From contig NZ_JAFBED010000009.1 of NCBI RefSeq assembly GCF_016908565.1, positions 1 to 64,000 of the forward strand: a DNA stretch of 64,000 nucleotides. The letters run 5' to 3'. The notes under the pieces were generated by a model. It was not told the origin of the DNA and did no database searches. It worked only from the letters and a program-made list of their open reading frames with translations. Shown here one piece after another: positions 62,583-64,000 of the stretch. This DNA comes from Sutcliffiella tianshenii. Lineage in GTDB: Bacteria; Bacillota; Bacilli; Bacillales; Bacillaceae_I. Each line of letters opens with the position of its first letter. The stretch's first letter is position 1. The position numbers and the translations under genes are program-made.

Positions 62583-63512
62583 ATGTCAAAAGTATTCGTA
62601 TTAGGACATAAAAACCCGGATACAGATTCGATCTGTTCCGCGATTGCATATGCAGAATTGAAAAAGCAATTGGGGATGGACGCAGAGCCTGTTCGCCTTG
62701 GTGAATTGAACGGGGAAACGGAATATGCGCTAAAAACTTTCAACGCAGAAGTGCCTCGTCTGATCGAGACAGCAGCAAACGAAGTGCAGGAAGTGATTCT
62801 TGTAGACCATAACGAATTCCAACAAAGCGTGAGCGACATCGCTCAGGTCCGTGTGCTGGAGGTTATCGATCACCACCGAATCGCGAATTTTGAAACAAGC
62901 GACCCATTGTACTATCGCGCGGAGCCGGTTGGATGTACGGCTACTATTCTTAACAAGCTTTATAAAGAGAACAATGTGGAAATCACGAAAGAGGTTGCGG
63001 GTCTGATGCTTTCTGCCATCATCTCTGATTCCCTGCTATTCAAATCCCCTACATGCACAGAGCAGGACGTGCAAGCTGCAAATGAACTTGCAGCCATTGC
63101 GGGAGTGGATGCGAACAGCTATGGCCTGGACATGCTGAAGGCTGGTGCCGACCTGAGCGACAAAACTGTCGAGCAGTTAATCACCCTGGATGCAAAGGAG
63201 TTCCAGATGGGCAACTACAAAGTGGAAATCGCGCAGGTGAACACTGTCGATACAGCGGACGTATTAAAGCTGCAGGAAGAGCTTGAGCTTGCCATCCTTA
63301 ATACGATTGCGAACAAAGGCTTGGACCTGTTCGTATTTGTCGTGACTGATATCCTGACAAATGATTCTGTTGCATTGGCTCTTGGTAAAGAGACGGCAGC
63401 TGTAGAGAAGGCCTACAACGTTACATTGGAAAACAACACCGCACTATTGCGTGGCGTGGTTTCCCGTAAGAAACAGGTTGTTCCGGTATTGACGGACACC
63501 TTAACAAAATAA
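62583..63512 (+). CDS. ppaC: manganese-dependent inorganic pyrophosphatase
   Basis: 309 residues of the DHH phosphoesterase family II pyrophosphatases. The metal motif GHKNPDTDS (residues 8-16), the VDHNE loop, and the DHH motif in [10 protein letters not shown] near 95-104 are present, as is the C-terminal DHHA2 domain ending [14 protein letters not shown] with its substrate-binding SRKKQ. The enzyme hydrolyses pyrophosphate in the cytosol. The ATG at 62583 follows AAGGAGAATATACC; an ATG at 62559 has no such site. Confidence 0.97.
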   Translation: MSKVFVLGHKNPDTDSICSAIAYAELKKQLGMDAEPVRLGELNGETEYALKTFNAEVPRLIETAANEVQEVILVDHNEFQQSVSDIAQVRVLEVIDHHRIANFETSDPLYYRAEPVGCTATILNKLYKENNVEITKEVAGLMLSAIISDSLLFKSPTCTEQDVQAANELAAIAGVDANSYGLDMLKAGADLSDKTVEQLITLDAKEFQMGNYKVEIAQVNTVDTADVLKLQEELELAILNTIANKGLDLFVFVVTDILTNDSVALALGKETAAVEKAYNVTLENNTALLRGVVSRKKQVVPVLTDTLTK

Positions 63513-63514
63513 AA

Positions 63515-63560
63515 AAAGCTGGCAGTCATCGGTGAAAACCGATTGCTGCCAGCTTTTCTT
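63515..63560. terminator. bidirectional terminator after ppaC
   Basis: AAAAAGCTGGCAG pairs with CTGCCAGCTTTT, with an inner ATCGGT/ACCGAT stem. It lies between ppaC and a convergent mini-protein gene. Confidence 0.88.
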
Positions 63561-63571
63561 TTTTCCTCTAT

Positions 63572-63718
63572 CTACGGCCGTCTGCGTCCAGCGAATAGAT
63601 TCCAGACCAACGCGATAAGTGCTACTACTAAAACGATATGGATTAAGTTACCTGCTACATCAAATGCGAATCCAAGTAACCATAATATGATTAAAACTGC
63701 AAATACGGTCCATAACAT
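63572..63718 (-). CDS. lmo0937-family small membrane protein
   Basis: 48 residues read directly from the minus strand: MLWTVFAVLIILWLLGFAFD, VAGNLIHIVLVVALIALVWN and LFAGRRRP. Two membrane helices and the Arg-rich end are the signature of the lmo0937 family. GAGGAGG lies 9 bases before the ATG. Function is unknown. A second family member follows on the same strand. Confidence 0.85.
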   Translation of the reverse strand: MLWTVFAVLIILWLLGFAFDVAGNLIHIVLVVALIALVWNLFAGRRRP

Positions 63719-63838
63719 ATGCGGCTGCCTCCTCAACATCTTATTTGAAGCTTATGATTGGTTTTCCCTAAGCTATTTCAAACTAAACATAGTAATTTTT
63801 TTCAAAAATGGATAATCAATATGATAGCTGTTTTGTGA

Positions 63839-63872
63839 TCGGCTCCACTTGTTTTTTCGGGTGGAGCCGGTC
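63839..63872 (-). terminator. hairpin after the second lmo0937-family gene
   Basis: ATCGGCTCCAC and GTGGAGCCGGT form a stem around a loop rich in T (plus strand). There is no strong T tail on the minus strand, so termination is uncertain. Confidence 0.45.
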
Positions 63873-63899
63873 AACTTTTACTCATGTTCTGTGCCGCGG

Positions 63900-64000
63900 T
63901 CAGACTCGACGACGTCCTGCAAATAGGTTGAATACGATTGCCAACAGGGCAAGTACAAGAAGGATATGAATAAGTCCTCCGCCGATTTCCATTGCGAATC
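63900..64000 (-). CDS. lmo0937-family small membrane protein (partial at window end)
   Basis: The minus strand reads FAMEIGGGLIHILLVLALLA then IVFNLFAGRRRV and a stop at 63900. The N-terminus lies beyond the window. It is a paralogue of the gene at 63572, with the same LIHI-LVLAL-NLFAGRRR core. Confidence 0.8.
   Translation of the reverse strand, partial: FAMEIGGGLIHILLVLALLAIVFNLFAGRRRV

Overview
The window is chromosomal DNA of a spore-forming Bacillaceae (Bacillus sensu lato). This rests on the rRNA-tRNA end, the sigW-rsiW-cdaA-cdaR-glmM-glmS core locus, a glmS ribozyme, an S-box (SAM-I) leader, a Spo0E-type phosphatase, strong AAGGAGG-type ribosome binding sites, and many B. subtilis-like proteins (YngK, YitJ, YwjA, YkoGH, YflT-domain, YhjQ-like). 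The species cannot be named from sequence alone.

Layout. 1-1310: the 3' end of 23S rRNA, 5S rRNA, eight tRNA genes (Asn, Thr, Glu, Val, Tyr, Gln, Lys, Ala) and a terminator. 1433-9822: arginase, a convergent Spo0E-like gene, the SigW envelope-stress switch with its autoregulatory promoter, the cyclic-di-AMP synthase module cdaA-cdaR-glmM, and glmS behind its ribozyme. 9835-19356: brnQ with a divergent GntR regulator, a GNAT enzyme, KatG, a lipoprotein, a small membrane protein, glutaminyl-tRNA synthetase and a YmcC-like membrane protein. 19445-31691: small regulators and membrane proteins (TetR, YdeI-like, YbjQ-like, TatA, a CDF exporter, YngK, two MerR regulators, a SigX-like ECF sigma/anti-sigma pair, PadR with its partner). 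32144-40942: lipoproteins, a Cys-rich copper-storage-type protein, then a two-component system plus three-gene ABC exporter resembling the linearmycin-resistance (Lnr) module. 41003-49430: the S-box-controlled methionine operon metI-metC-yitJ-metH. 49956-53404: cydDC. 53720-57068: a YkoGH-type two-component system with PepSY proteins. 57291-64000: YwjA-like ABC exporter, a stress protein, a secreted LVIVD beta-propeller, PpaC and two tandem lmo0937-family mini-proteins.

Many candidate control sites could be read by eye: SigW-, SigX- and SigB-type promoters, two MerR-type promoters with stretched spacers, a perfect cre site before yngK, PerR-, Rex- and Fur-like boxes before katG, cydDC and ywjA, and multi-copy operators at the brnQ/gntR, ymcC-like/tetR and padR promoters. 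A 20-bp CAAACGTTTG-centred palindrome brackets one uncharacterised gene and recurs once elsewhere.

The most unusual structure is a set of intergenic arrays at 27363-27745, 37336-37440, 49600-49746, 53499-53624 and 59797-59921. All have a period of 21 bp, exact in four arrays and in half of the fifth. Each has a short conserved core (GTGAGRAT, GATCGATTA, ATTCTAACAAA or TCTATCGAAC) followed by about 10-13 mostly variable bases. They lie outside genes, mostly just beyond transcription terminators. The fixed two-helical-turn spacing with unrelated cores is not explained by any standard feature class. A looser set of four related palindromes lies at 20128-20310.
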